In this document: positions 10,355-22,289 of the stretch, piece after piece
Layout: every line of letters starts with the position of its first letter
Position numbering within the stretch: position 1 is the stretch's first letter
Program-made: the position numbers and the translations under genes
Notes under the pieces: generated by a model
What the model saw: the letters and a program-made list of their open reading frames with translations, nothing else
What the model was told of the DNA's origin: nothing
Database searches by the model: none
Assembly: GCA_003952965.2 (NCBI GenBank)
Contig: CM025854.1
Span: 22,910,721 to 22,974,720 of the forward strand
Direction: 5' to 3'
DNA length: 64,000 nucleotides
Source: Morella rubra
Taxonomy: Eukaryota > Streptophyta > Magnoliopsida > Fagales > Myricaceae

Positions 10355-12095
10355 TGTTATATCAAATAATTTTTACCTCACATAACATACACAAGACATT
10401 CTCTTTATGTGAAAAGATAATTTTATCCTAGTTTAAGTCCTCTTTAGTCTTATACAATGCTTTTAGCAATACGTAGGGTCAAAAAATAATATATAGTTAA
10501 CTGATTTTTTTATTTAAAGAAAAAAGATTACTCACTTAGAATCCAGCTAGTTAAATTTATTTTTTTAAGTAAAGAGAAGGTCATGTGTCGTTTATGTAGG
10601 ACGAAAATCGTTCAATATAATAATCTCAGCCGGTTGATGAATGAAATTGTAATGAAAAGTATAGTTTGTGAGGTCAAGTTGCAACGAGTTAAAGTTGTGA
10701 GAGTATTTGAGAATAGAGTGATAGTTTGAAAGAGAAAATTGTAATTAATAAAAAAATATTAATTGTCTAATTGAGATTATCAGATATTTTGTCAAATTAG
10801 ATTTTTTTTTTTTAAGTTACGAAAGAAATCTGGACACTTATTCACGTGTACCGAACTCTGACGAACCTGGCTCAATATACGCACGAGTTAGACTAAACGC
10901 CACGATAAGCTCTGGGTTAAACAATCCTCCCAAGCTGCACATACCAATTAAGTCTAATTTTTACTGTAAGAATAACCCTAAAAAATTATTTATATCTAAG
11001 AAGATTCGAATTTGAGACCCTAAAAAAAAACACACCCCTTAACCCCGAGCCTTCGCCACTCAAGCCAACCTTGGGGTTGTCAAATTAGATTTAAGGATCA
11101 GGGACCAGCACAGGTACCTTTCAATCGCTATCTTCGATGTTTCCCTCCTCTTTCTCCGTGGACTCAATTGAATAAGTCTTTATTGTTTCTCTTTCTTCAT
11201 AATGTTGGACGAATGATTTTAGTACTCTTTTTTCCACCTTGTTTCAAGAGAAATTGCCCTCGAAGAGTTCTGGTCACAGCTAAAGTTTCTCTCTCCTTTT
11301 GGGTCAAAATAGGGCTTTTCTTTTAGCTGCTTGTCAATTTTTGTTATTTCCACCAAATTGTCCTGTCTGATTATTTGATGGGGATCTTACACGTGTCTAC
11401 TTCAACAAAATCAACGAAATAAATAAATTAAAAAACGGAAGGAAAAAAAAATCCGTAACACTTTAAAAGTAGCCCCAGAATAAATTATCGAGGACCTGTT
11501 TTTTTGCTCTTCTCTGCCTTCGATTGGATAATTGATTTTTCGTTGGTTGGCCATACGCTTTGTCCTAACTTCACGGCCTCCCCCCCGTGTCGCTTAGGCT
11601 CCATCCTGCGTGTTCCAGACTTACACGCAATCGTACTTTTCCAAAACCTTACCTGACAGACCTTCGGACGGATATTTTGAAGGCACTTACTTTGTGTCCA
11701 AAGTAGCCTCTAAAAAAAGAAAGACGCTTCTGGTGAGCTTTGTTTGGAATTTACTCGGCAAATGCTGCTACGGGCGGCAGCTACTTCGTGACCGCTAATA
11801 TCCTCTGCGGCACCAAACCAACACGTAATTTGTAGAGGACTTTCATCAAGCAATAAGCATGCTCCACCCGCGTCTCCAATATAAGTGCTCCGCGAGACTC
11901 GGGAGACTGAGAATTAGAGACGCAACCAATCGGCACCTTGTCTTTCACCGTTATCGAATAAGGAAATTTGCTACAATCTAATGCAACCCAGAACAGAAGA
12001 TTACATAACATAGAGATATAGGAATGGGATTAATTTGGTAAGGAAAAAGTTATCTTTTTTTTTTTTGTGTGATTTATACAACGATGGACCGCCGG
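10355..12095. other. Spacer after hAT element
   Basis: AT-rich from 10360 to 10830, with no recognised coding exon. A SINE-like relic lies at about 10850-11075 and is listed separately. From 11100 to 12000 short frames occur on both strands (for example 11610-11798), but none resembles a known family. The right part merges with the COR27/28-like upstream region. Confidence 0.4.
10850..11075 (-). repeat. Probable tRNA-derived SINE relic
   Basis: On the minus strand an A-box-like TTGGCTTGAGTGG (11056-11068) precedes a B-box-like GGTCTCAAATTCGAATC (11003-11019) at tRNA-like spacing, with short homopolymer runs around it. This matches the 5' promoter layout of plant SINEs. The downstream end is uncertain. 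Confidence 0.4.
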
Positions 12096-12701
12096 AAAAT
12101 ATCTTCCCGATGAAACAGGATAAAATACAACTGGTATCTGAAATGATAAAGCCCACGATTTACATAGTTATATTTATTAAAGTAAATTCAGTATCAAAAG
12201 GAAGCCACGGGAAAATCTTTCTTTTTCTCTGTACAAAAATAGATTCCAAAATACTTTATCTTATAATTTATCCGCTCCAAGTGTTATTTATTCGGACGTA
12301 AACAAAGGGCAAGCGGGTCCCAAAGTGCCAATGATATTTTTTGAGAACATGTGACGCCAGTGGATAAGAGAACGTTGTATTTTGACCGACCCAATGATAG
12401 TTTCGTAAATCTGGTTTAAGAGGAGGGTCATAACATAACGCCAAGAGAAAAATATCAAAACCCCCCACGACGGGGTCAGTGACCATCACATAAATCCCCT
12501 ACCAGATATTTTGATCCCTTTTTCTATTTTCTTATTTCTCGGAACGGATTATTCATTATTTGACGGGTCCCAAAATATCTACCAGTTCATAGTTTCCTTT
12601 TTCTTCTTAGAGCATCGGAGAAAATATCTTCGCAGAGCCTGGAGAAAATAAAGATAATATCTTCATGGCCTGTAAAGCTCTCAGATATTTTCACCCACGT
12701 G
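12096..12701 (+). promoter_or_regulatory. Evening-element cluster with G-box and DRE upstream of COR27/28-like gene
   Basis: Five exact evening elements (AAAATATCT, either strand) lie at 12096-12104, 12504-12512 (-), 12572-12580, 12621-12629 and 12683-12691 (-). Near matches occur at about 12450, 12654 and 12942. A CACGTG G-box is at 12696-12701 and a second at 13073-13078. ACCGAC DRE/CRT cores lie at 12385-12390 and 12973-12978. The evening element is bound by CCA1/LHY/RVE MYB factors and DRE by CBF factors, so clock-gated, cold-responsive expression of the gene at 13297 is the natural reading. The same motif set is known from Arabidopsis COR27 and COR28. Confidence 0.75.
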
Positions 12702-13169
12702 ATTCACGCCCGTAGCCGCTCATCTACATCAACGCTTAGGTACTCGCGCTCTTTCAATTTGGTAACCGCACTTTTCCCCTATTCGTCAAAGAGAAGGAAA
12801 AAAAAAAATTCGCTACATTTATATGTTATGAGCCAAATTCTTATACTAATCCTAAATTTATAGTGGGTGTTGATTAATTAAACACATATAATGCACATTT
12901 TTATTGCTTAAAAAAAATTCTTATGACTTCCGTCAACATAGAAAATATCCGTGAAGGGAATTAGTGATAGAAACCGACGTCGTTTTCGCAGTATAAGAGT
13001 GTGATTAAGGCAAATGGAATTTTGTAGATCAGAAAGTAGGAGAGAAAGAAAAGGAATAATTAAGAAGAAAAGCACGTGTGCCACAAAGGCAGCGAGTAAC
13101 TATTGCCCGTACTCTCAATATAACTACCCCCACTGTACGTGCTTAAAAAGAGGATCGCTGCCCTACGCC

Positions 13170-13178
13170 TATTTAAAC
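13170..13178 (+). promoter_or_regulatory. Putative TATA box of COR27/28-like gene
   Basis: TATTTAAAC lies 119 bases upstream of the ATG at 13297, leaving room for a leader of roughly 90 bases. Assigned by motif and position only. Confidence 0.4.
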
Positions 13179-13296
13179 ACCAGGAAGGACTCCAAAGCGC
13201 AGTGCGAAAGTTTAGAACACAACCTCGACCCACATCAAAATTCAAAACAACCGGCCGGCTGTTTCTCGGCGACGTCGGAGGGGGTTATCCAGTATC

Positions 13297-14529
13297 ATGG
13301 ACTCGCGATTACCAGCCCTTAGAAATGGGCCATGGACCAATGAGAAGCACGTGCACTTCTTGAATACAATGGAGGCCTCCTTTGTGCGTGCAATGTTCGA
13401 TGGCAACAGTCGGATTCTCCGTCTGGATCGTAACTTACCAGACAGCTCCGAGTCTACCTTAGATTTGAAGGTACAGAGAAGGGGAAAACATGGCATACCA
13501 GGTAATTATGTTCTTAATGTTTTGATCATCGATTGTCTTTATCGTGCGCAGAGGGGTGGATATGTATATGGCAATACGGCTGAAATGATCTTCTTGTTAA
13601 TTTGGGGTGGGGGGAGGTTCGTGATAAAGTGATTGGAGTCTTGGTTGGTGCACATTTATCTTAATGAATTAGTTCTTTTTGGCTAAGAAGGACTGCCTTA
13701 ACAATTCGAAGTTGGACAAACTTTTACCTTTGAGTCATTGGTTTTAAACTTTTTTAGAAGCAAAGGGTTTCGACTCGTCGAACAAGCACAGCAGAAATGA
13801 GTATCGGTGTGCTGTCGTGCCTCGAGATATTCGTGACATTAGGATATCACTATTTTCAGCTTTTTTTGGTTCCGTGTTGGAGTTCGTTTGAGTTGATCAC
13901 GTTATAAGTCATCTGTTCTGGATTTCTTGCAGTAAGTGATACGGCCAATATAGGCACTGGAGACAGGATGGACGGTAGGGCTGAGAAGAGAACGAGGAGA
14001 GGATTGTCTCGCCCGTGGAATCCATCACAAGATCAGGTCAGCTTCATATAATTGCTCCCGGGCCCGGCAGTGTTAAGAATTGAAGTAGTCGGCCATGAAA
14101 AGAGAAAAGAACCAAAAAAGAAAGGAAGTGTGAAGTAGTCTTCAACCTTAACCATCTGATCATGATAAATTTTGTTGAATTTTAATCCGAGACCTCTCAA
14201 CTGCCAAGTTCCGATCCTCTTGAACCCAAAAGAGATATCTGTAAGTGTTTATATTATTTTAAGTCAATATATTAGGACTTCCCAAACACGAGACTTGAGA
14301 GAGGACAGCTGCGGAAGCTTTCTTGCGTTGGTGTTTAATGGCAGGAGCGCCCGCCTTGTTTCCTGCTTCTCTTTCTTTTGTTAGGGATTGGTTGGTATGC
14401 AGTTGATCTTTATGGTAGGCTAAAGATTTATATGCTCTTTTACAGGTGGTCCCGCAGCTGGAAAGCAACTCAGGCGGTGCTAAAGATGAGATTGGCCTCC
14501 CTAACGTAGCCACTGCACATGTCAGCTGA
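13297..14529 (+). CDS. COR27/COR28-like cold- and clock-regulated small protein
   Basis: Three exons (13297-13501, 13933-14036, 14446-14529) join in frame to give 130 residues, all with GT-AG borders. Residues 12-32 carry the block PWTNEKHVHFLNTMEASFV, which resembles the conserved WTDEKH...SMEASFV block of Arabidopsis COR27 and COR28. Near the end SQDQVVPQ recalls the DQVVPQ segment of the same family. In Arabidopsis these proteins act in the nucleus, linking cold, light and clock signals to flowering and freezing tolerance. This protein is much shorter than COR27, so it may be a short paralogue. A basic stretch (AEKRTRRG, about residues 85-92) could serve nuclear import. The upstream evening elements and DRE cores support the assignment independently of the protein. 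I rely on remembered motifs, so the family name is probable rather than certain. Confidence 0.65.
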
Positions 14530-16128
14530 GCAAGATTCTTTTTGCAGCGTTTTCGTTTCCCTTTTTTTTTTTTTCTTTCATTATTCTCCTTCTATAACAA
14601 GGTTGTGTTATAGAACATTGTAGTAGTTAGAGAACATTGCTTGGTTTGTTCAAATGACCGAATTGGGCTTGCATGTGTACTTTGTGATCAGCATACGTAG
14701 GTTTATTCCCGCAATATTCTTGATCATGTGTCTCACCCACTTGCGTTATTCTTAGATGATGAAGAATACATGACTCAAAGTGCAAATTTGTATTGGACTT
14801 CTTTCCTTTTTGAAGCTTGCTTTACAGATAATTTGAATTAGATATTTGGTTAAAGGGCCCCGGGCGACTTTGATAAATTTTTTTGCAATTATAAACTTAC
14901 AGCCCTTTCCATTATTGAAACACTATAACGACCTAATTGTACCAAAACGAAAGAATACACAAAAATAGATTGAGATTCTCTTCGAATTGTATAGTAAAAT
15001 TTAGAGAGAGACAAACATAATAAGTGGATCTTATTGTAATATTTATGTTGTTTTAAAATTTATATATATATATAAACAGTATTAAATGGTGTAAAGTTGT
15101 CTTTTTTTTAAATTTTAGAGGTGAATTGCATAATATCTTAATCCTCCGAAAATAAAGACAGCCATAGAGTTTTTATCATCATTTGTCGTGTATTCAATAA
15201 TCATCTAAAATTCGTTGGACATTCCCGTCATAATTACGCACTATTCAAAGCTCTTTTATCTATTATAACTTTTTGACAAGGATGGAGTTTTTTTCTCTGA
15301 TTTGATTATTTTTAGTCCTTTTTTTTTGCTAGATATTTTTATGAGTATAAAATTATTATTTTATTATTTTATGTGCCAAATAATTTTTTTGTCTATAGTA
15401 GAGAAAATTTTAAACAAATAATATAAAGCATCTGAAATCAATATAATAAAAATTAATAGTTGAAGCTGTAAAATTAAGAAGTCCACTATTTAAGGTTGCG
15501 AGTTGTCAGCATTTCAAGTCCATGCACTTATGTATGGAGACTGCAGGGTCTAACAATGTACAAGCAGGTTGAGTTTGGACATGAAAGAAGACACAAACTT
15601 CGGACATTGTCTTTCGTTTCCAATGTATGACCTATTTTCATCAAGTTCAATGGGATTTATTAGGTAATTAATATATCCTTTTACAACGGGCACAGACACA
15701 ATGCTTACCAACTTCAATGAGGCTGTTTGCTCTTCCTAATTTAGTAGCACCTTTTGATCCAATACTGAACGGATTAGATGAACCGGCCGGATTCAATCGA
15801 GTTTAGGGGAAGTAGAAGCGACAATGTGTAGGATATATTAATTAATGATATATAGCAAAATCTTTATCTACCCTCAGAAACAAACAGAAATTAAAAGGAA
15901 GTAGATGAGTTTAGATGTCATCAGATGGATCCATGTCAAGGGGTATCGTTCTTATATCTGATCCAATGAAAATGATAGAAAATAGAAAGTAGGAAGCAAA
16001 GAAAATAAAGGGAATAGAAAATTTTCCAAGTTGAAGAACGCATCTATTCTCTCCCGGACGGACGACCCTTTCATTTCCGAACTTTGAGATCTCGTTGTCA
16101 CACCTTCGAACCAAAAACCTTAAAAACC
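14530..16128. other. Spacer between COR27/28-like and TMEM161 genes
   Basis: AT-rich throughout, with a short TA repeat near 15063-15074 and T-rich tracts at 15100 and 15320. No coding exon or RNA gene was recognised. The last 200 bases should hold the promoter and leader of the TMEM161-like gene. Confidence 0.4.
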
Positions 16129-17532
16129 ATGCTCCAGTTCCTCGTAGCCTACAAGAACCCAATCCTCCACACCTGTCTCTCTCTCTTCCTCACTTTCATC
16201 TTCTCCTTCTTCAAAATCCCGTCCCTGTTCCTCCATGGCCTCCACACCTATATCCAACCCGACAATATCAACCAAGATGCCGTCCGAGCGGCCATTAGAA
16301 GACCCGAAAGCTCCAACCCGAGCTCCACTCCTCAGGGCTACCAAAACTTGTCTTCCAAAGCCAACGTTGAACCCAGGAAGAGGATCAAGTCCAAGGACAA
16401 GGTCGAGTTCGATGAGAACAATGCCCAGATCTTCAGGATAAAGCTCGACGACACTCATATCAAATCCCGGCTCTATTTCAACGACTATCGCAGAGCTATT
16501 ACTCTATCATTCGTATGTCTTCCTTGTCTATTGCTTCAATTTTACTTGGGTGGTTCAGAGAGTTCTGGGTTTTTCGCAAATGGGATTTTTGTTCCCCTTC
16601 TTTTAGGATTTTTGTCTTTTTGTAATCTAGTTTTGTCGGTAGCGAAGGTTTCGTTCGAGAAATCTTGGTCGACGCAGTCGGAGAAGCAACTAAGTGTGCT
16701 TTTTGGGGGTTTGGGGTTTATGCTAGGGCTTATGATTTGCTGTGAGATCGTTCCTTCGGGTTTGGATTTCAGTTTTGGACGTATTAATGGGATTGGGAGG
16801 GTTTTTGTTGCCGTTTTAATGGGCTTCCTCTCCGGTTTTCTGCTTGTGCCGGCATTAAAAAATGCAAGGGCGTTTTGGCTTGGAACTGATCAGCTTCGAA
16901 GCAATTTGTCGATGATTCATTGTGGATGGTTTGCTAGAATGATTCTTTATGCGAATAATATGTTGATGATCTTCACGGCATTGCTCTGGATTAACCCGTT
17001 TGCTGAAGTTCTTGTTAATAAGAACATTGATGACACTAAAGGAGCACGTTTGGTTCGTGAAGTTGGGGATGCTGAGAGGTTGGTTGGCAATCTGGGTATG
17101 TCCCGTTACGATTTTAATAAGCTCAGGCTTTGGTGCTTGTTGCTGGTCGGTTTAATGCAAATCGTGGTTTTAAGACCAAACGTGCAAATGTATTTGAATG
17201 AGGCCTTGTTGTGTTGGTACCAGCGGTTGCACGCCAGCAAGGTTCCGGATTTGGATTTTAGCAGGGCGAAGGTCTTTCTGCACAACCACTACTTGTGTCT
17301 TGTGGTTTTGCAGTTTCTAGCGCCCCCAATTCTGGTACTTCTATTTGTTGGCTTATCTCAGATTGATGGCAACTCCTGTATAAGTTTCCAATCTGTTTGT
17401 AGTCTGCAGCCTTGCTTTCCTTTTGCTAAGGAGCTGGCTTTGTTTTTGGCTTGGTGGGTTGTCTTCATTTGGGCTGTTTTCACTTCAGGAAGCCTCGCAT
17501 TGTATCGTTGTGGCATTTGGTATGTGTCTTGA
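16129..17532 (+). CDS. TMEM161-family multi-pass membrane protein
   Basis: This intronless gene encodes 467 residues from the ATG at 16129; the same frame stays open upstream but has no earlier ATG. Hydrophobic segments lie at about 15-38, 123-142, 151-172, 187-208, 222-243, 271-291, 332-347, 389-411 and 435-458, so eight or nine membrane spans are likely. A hydrophilic, basic loop (about 45-120, including KRIKSKDK) follows the first. The C-terminal half, with RLWCLLLVGLMQIVVLRP followed about 40 residues later by LVVLQFLAPPILVLL, closely resembles the RLWLL...TRP and VSLQYLTPLIL blocks of animal TMEM161A/B. The molecular function in plants is not established; animal TMEM161B influences heart rhythm and TMEM161A oxidative stress tolerance. 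Subcellular site cannot be read from the sequence. Confidence 0.8.
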   Translation: MLQFLVAYKNPILHTCLSLFLTFIFSFFKIPSLFLHGLHTYIQPDNINQDAVRAAIRRPESSNPSSTPQGYQNLSSKANVEPRKRIKSKDKVEFDENNAQIFRIKLDDTHIKSRLYFNDYRRAITLSFVCLPCLLLQFYLGGSESSGFFANGIFVPLLLGFLSFCNLVLSVAKVSFEKSWSTQSEKQLSVLFGGLGFMLGLMICCEIVPSGLDFSFGRINGIGRVFVAVLMGFLSGFLLVPALKNARAFWLGTDQLRSNLSMIHCGWFARMILYANNMLMIFTALLWINPFAEVLVNKNIDDTKGARLVREVGDAERLVGNLGMSRYDFNKLRLWCLLLVGLMQIVVLRPNVQMYLNEALLCWYQRLHASKVPDLDFSRAKVFLHNHYLCLVVLQFLAPPILVLLFVGLSQIDGNSCISFQSVCSLQPCFPFAKELALFLAWWVVFIWAVFTSGSLALYRCGIWYVS

Positions 17533-18820
17533 TGACTGACTTTTGGGTTTGCCTTCAATTTCTGCCCTGTTGGGTTTTTGGTGATTTTCGAGAGGAGAGT
17601 GATGTGCTTGTAACGTGCTTTTTTCTCCACGAATGTACAATTTTACCAAGCAACAAATTATTTGGTACTTTTATTCTTCAACTCATCTCTCCAGCTCCTT
17701 ATGCATACATTATGGTGACTAAAGTAAGAGGTGAAATATTATGTGTTTATTGTTCCATCCTAGACTTCATCTTTTCGTTACTGTCTTGCATATCTGTCAT
17801 ATATGACATGTTCTACCATATAACTGGATCTTTCTGCTGTAGCTGTGTGTTCTTTAACAGGAGAAAAAGGCGTCTAATAAGTTGTCTCTTGCTTGCATTC
17901 TTTTGTAACACAACTTTCTAGCCTTCAACATATTAAGCAAGAGGATTGTCTATTCAGGATGCTGGTCTTATCTTAATATGTTACTCGTGTTGACATCTTA
18001 TCCTGTGCCTTTTCTCTGTACAAATCATAAATTTGACTTTGTCATCATCTCTGTGATAGAGTTACATGGCACTACACAGAGTTTAAAACACGGCTGCCAG
18101 CCTGCCACTCTTAGTTATCCACATAATGGATCCAAAGCTACGAAGCAAATTTTGCCTCCCCCATATCTAGTACTTAGGTGGACAATTTCCTCCATTTTGG
18201 TTCTATTACCCTTCTACACTGTAAAGTACAAGTTTTGCTACCTGCAAATGTATGTTCGTTTCTGTTTTCTGTTTTTTTTTGTTTTTTTCTAGCCATCTCC
18301 TCCCCGTGTTCAGCTCTCTTGTGCATGAGAAACACTCCCATCGTTTCCTGACTATGTAAACCTTATGCTGCATTGAAGGCAAGGGACTGTTAGTAGTGTA
18401 AATTATTCTTCCTACTTTCTGTCAAAGACCTTTTTATATTTTATACCCGAATTTGCATTCAACTGCTCAGTTATAAGCTTTTTAGATCTTTTTTTTTTTT
18501 GAGAATTCGGATTGACTCATTAGTAATTAATCCGTTATTCATTTTATTTGGGCGTTCTTGTATTTTAAAAGACTTGAAAGGACCTGTCTCGTCTCACAAT
18601 GGATGTCTTTTTCAAAACTTCTTTAAAAGAAGCTGATGTGTATGGGAAGACTTCATTGCCTGAAGCTATCTGTAGAGATTCGCTCTCCAAAATCATGTGG
18701 ACTTCGCACACACTGCATGTATCTCAGCCACTGATTCCAGAATCTGTGTACTCGGGACTCTATTCTAAGTAATGATCACCATACCATGTTTGCTTCTAGC
18801 TGCAATTTTTATCTACTCAT

Positions 18821-18945
18821 GGAATCTGTGGTTTAATGATTAGAAGGTCACTGCTTTTCGGCGACCCATACTGGATGGAATGATGACCGTTAGGAATTTG
18901 TGGTTTAATGATTAGAAGGTTACCTCTTTTTTATGAGACATACTG
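18821..18945. repeat. Two-copy direct repeat, period 72
   Basis: Two imperfect copies start at 18821 and 18893. They share GTGGTTTAATGATTAGAAGG near the start and CATACTGG near the end of each unit, and differ mainly in the middle. No known element was recognised. Confidence 0.6.
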
Positions 18946-19246
18946 GTGATGACATGGCGGCCCAGATGTGGTCAGTGTTTCTTTTCCTAGAGGAGAGAGA
19001 TCGAGTTCGAGAGATTAAGCTAGAAGAGAAATTCTAATTTGTCGAACCAGTTGGATTCGACTCCATTAAGAAGGCAGGAAGAAACTGCATATATAAAGTC
19101 AACGGTGTAAATGTCATCCACATAAACAATTGCTGTACCGAGACTTGTACTTTGTTTTCTGTTGCTGAAGAAATTAGCTCTAACAAACTAACCAAAAAGT
19201 GAGTTTTCCTTCGTAGGATAAAAGCTTATATTGCCCGACAATTCCT

Positions 19247-19627
19247 TTGTGGGATGATAAGAGTGAATTTGTGGGGCAACCGGGCAAGACTTTGTGTCCC
19301 AAACGCATGCGTGGTTGTACGCTCCCAGTAAATGGATCAAATTTGGAGCCTTTATGGGGGACCGAGGAGGAACGTTTGGACGAGAAGGATCTCCCACTTG
19401 TGGAGTTAGAGGAAAGCTTTTTGGGAAAAAAAGTTAGTGATTCCAGACGAAAACATTTGGTAGTTGCGCAAGGGGTGGGAATCCAGAACATATCGATGGA
19501 AGTATCTAGTCAGATATCGATACAAACTAGTGGAGAGGCTGGAGGCACACTTTTTGGGATGGCAATTAGTAGACTTGTGCTTGTCTATTTAGGTTCAAAT
19601 TCACAAACTAATTGTAATTTGACATAA
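19247..19627 (+). other. Unassigned 126-codon frame, possible transposon remnant
   Basis: The frame has no ATG at its beginning; the first methionine is about 20 codons in. The product is hydrophilic and charged, with an acidic stretch (EEERLDEKDLPLVELEE) reminiscent of gag-like or plant retroelement proteins, but I cannot name a family. It may be an exon or a decayed mobile-element fragment. Confidence 0.2.
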
Positions 19628-19774
19628 ACTTTGACGTCACAGTTTCAAGAGATTTGAGGAAACTTCTGCAGTTGTTGTGGATTCCACTAACGAGATAGCT
19701 CTCCATTAGAAAACAAGATTGCATTAAAAGGGGCATGAATGGTTGGATGTTGAATAATTGAATCACGTGCTCCC

Positions 19775-19950
19775 AAGGCGATGACCTAGTGGTAGATCAG
19801 AGGTGTAAAAGAAATATCATCTTGGGAGAGCTCACTTTAGGTTCACCCGAATTTAAATTGATAATAATTGGACCGTCCTCCCTTAATTTGTTGTCGTTAT
19901 CTTTGTACTTTCAGGCAAAGACAAAAGGAAATAATTGTTGGTGTCGTACT
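19775..19950 (+). repeat. Possible SINE (A box and B box)
   Basis: An A-box-like TGACCTAGTGGTAG at 19782-19795 is followed by a B-box-like GGTTCACCCGA at 19840-19850, the spacing expected of a tRNA-derived promoter. The 3' end and target duplication were not identified. Confidence 0.35.
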
Positions 19951-22024
19951 GTTTTCCTTCTCTTTACTTTTGCTCTACGCCTGCAAGGCCCAGGGTTGAG
20001 TCGATTTTCCATCTTACCCTCCTGCCTTCTGGTATCTGCCGTTTTTTTTGTTTCCTTTTTTAGGCACAAGTCTGGATTAGACTTGAGCCACAAGTCAGCT
20101 GTACGTAGGACTCCTAGCTAGGAGGTCTTCCGTCTTTCGATATTTTCTATAGGAGGATCTGTGGGCATCCGGTGACTTCGCTTCCTGCTCGAAGTAAAAC
20201 GCAAGTTGGATTATTTCGGGGAAATCTTAACCTCCTTGACTCCTTGCTCCACAACTTCTGCCGGGCCAACAAAATTGAAGTAACGGGCTACTATTTCCTC
20301 TCGAAAACCAAACGTCGATAGCTGGATGGGTGAAAAGATCAAGTACAATCTATTGACACAGCTTAGATGTTTTTTTTCTTTAAAAAAAAAAAAAATTACA
20401 TCCATGGGTGGTCAAATTGTTTAGTCATTAATTTCATTCACTTGATCAACTTTGGGAATCATCCACGAAAATTAGACATGGAAGATTCATGTCATCCTAC
20501 ACGCTCTTCACATTCCTAAATTCAAAATGTTCTCGGGTAACGACTTTCGTTACAAAATTGGTGCACATGTATTTTGTCCTGAAATATATACAAACATCTT
20601 TCCTTTCGAGCTAGCCGTAATCAACAACTGCTCGTTAACAACGTTGACAAGTAAGAAGATGAAGATAATACTCGTGACCCAAGAAACAAAAACAAGATTA
20701 ATGAATTAATTAGTGAAAACTAAGATCTCATGACATTCAAGAACTTGCGTGAGTGGTTAAACTTTTCCCTTTATACAATCTAGGGAACTGCAAACCGTGC
20801 AAAGACGATGAGGATATTTACAAGTTTATGAAGCACTGCTTCCGTCTTGAGAGGCAAGTTTAAACCGCTTCTGCTGTATCTCCTTTAACCTGATCAAAGA
20901 AAATAACTTAGATCTCGATCTCGTATTGAGGTTTTGCGGACAGGAATATGGCTAGCAGTCGTGTACCCCGACACAATTGAGCATTTTGAAGACGACCCAT
21001 GATAGCGTTAGTAGAATTAATGTTTTGGCTCGATGGTGAGAGATAAAAGACACACGATGTCTTTCATTATTTGTATAGAAACCTAAGACTGCACGTGGGA
21101 TGATTCCGGTCACTGCAATCACAGAAAGAAGAAAAAGGCAGAAGATACCGAAAGAAACAAACCAGTTCCAAGAAGAAAATCTATGAAAATGCTTTAGCAA
21201 AACATTATCACATTTTGATTTGGCCAAGGAAAAAGAGTTGAAAATTATAATTAACTATTTTCCGGCATGTTACCTCTTAATATTTATATTGTTTTCCCAC
21301 CTATCTGTCCTTTTCTATAACAAAAGTACAAAACCAAGGTGCCGTATGTCCGCCAACCCATACTTGCTTAACAGAGCCTTAACAAATTACCTCCCTCCCA
21401 GCAAAACGACTAAGCAGAGGATAAAAGAGAAGAATTTGGCAGAAATTCCGTTCGAAACATGACTCTTTGTTTTCTACTACAATAAAAACCAAAAGACAGG
21501 ATAAAAGGCTTTTCAAGAAAAGTTGGCAGTAATCCCCTCCGAAACATGACTTTTGTTTCCTACGACAATAAAAGTTCCATACGCATAATAATACATTCCA
21601 CCAACTTAAATAAATACGGAACACTTCTCCTGATACAAATAAGGGACATGTTTGTAAACTTTTATATATATAATTAAGTCAAATTTTTAATTTAAAATAA
21701 TAATGATAAAAATTTCAAATTTTATCTATTTTCTCATCAGCTGGTTTCTATATATTATAATAAATATAAAAAAATCACTAAAATTATCTGTCTCTTTATT
21801 TTTGTTGCGAACGAGAGTAAAAATTTATTTTTATTAATTTCTTACAAAATTCAACAAAAATTTAAACTATCTCAAATTTTAAAATTCTAAAAATTTGGGG
21901 TAGATAAGTTATGACCAGGTAACCGATTTTAGAGCAAATACAAACTAAAGAGATCGTGATCGTATACACACGCCCACTCCCACACAGCACACGCACGGCA
22001 AGGGGTTAAAGAAGGCCTCACACG

Positions 22025-22174
22025 GAAGTTTCTCGAGATAAGACGTAGCGTAGTCTCGTTCTTTCCTTTCCTTTCGCTCTCTCTCCTTCTCTCTCATTCA
22101 TTTTTCTTCGTTACCATGTCTCTCTCTCCTACTCTCTTCTCTCACCGTTAGATTCTTGAAGGAACCTTCTAGAA
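22025..22174 (+). promoter_or_regulatory. Heat-shock elements upstream of HsfB copy 1
   Basis: TTCTTGAA (22153-22160) is followed one base later by a perfect three-unit element, GAACCTTCTAGAA (22162-22174), about 115 bases before the ATG. A further near-perfect element, GAAGTTTCTCGAG, is at 22025-22037. Inverted nGAAn units are the binding sites of heat-shock factors, so heat induction and Hsf feedback on this gene are likely. The stretch at 22060-22140 is a pyrimidine-rich leader. Confidence 0.7.
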
Positions 22175-22289
22175 TTAACAAGGAGGCTCTTCCTCTCCTC
22201 CTCTGCCGCTCTGTCCATCCTCTTCTTTGAGATTTTCTATCAAAGTTTTCCATCTGCAGTTTTGGTTTGTTTAAGTGGTTGGTTCTGTT

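Larger units (their letters stand above)
17533..21924. other. 4.4-kb spacer, TMEM161 3' flank to HsfB duplication
   Basis: No gene was recognised. It holds the TMEM161-like 3' UTR, a 72-base-period direct repeat at 18821-18945, a frame without ATG at 19247-19627, a possible SINE at 19775-19950, and AT-rich sequence from 21650 to 21900. Other short frames (17451-17921, 17978-18292) look like chance. Confidence 0.4.

Noticed and set aside
17451..17921. 156-codon frame overlapping the TMEM161-like 3' end
   Set aside because: Starts inside the real gene in another frame, continues into the UTR, and shows no family likeness.
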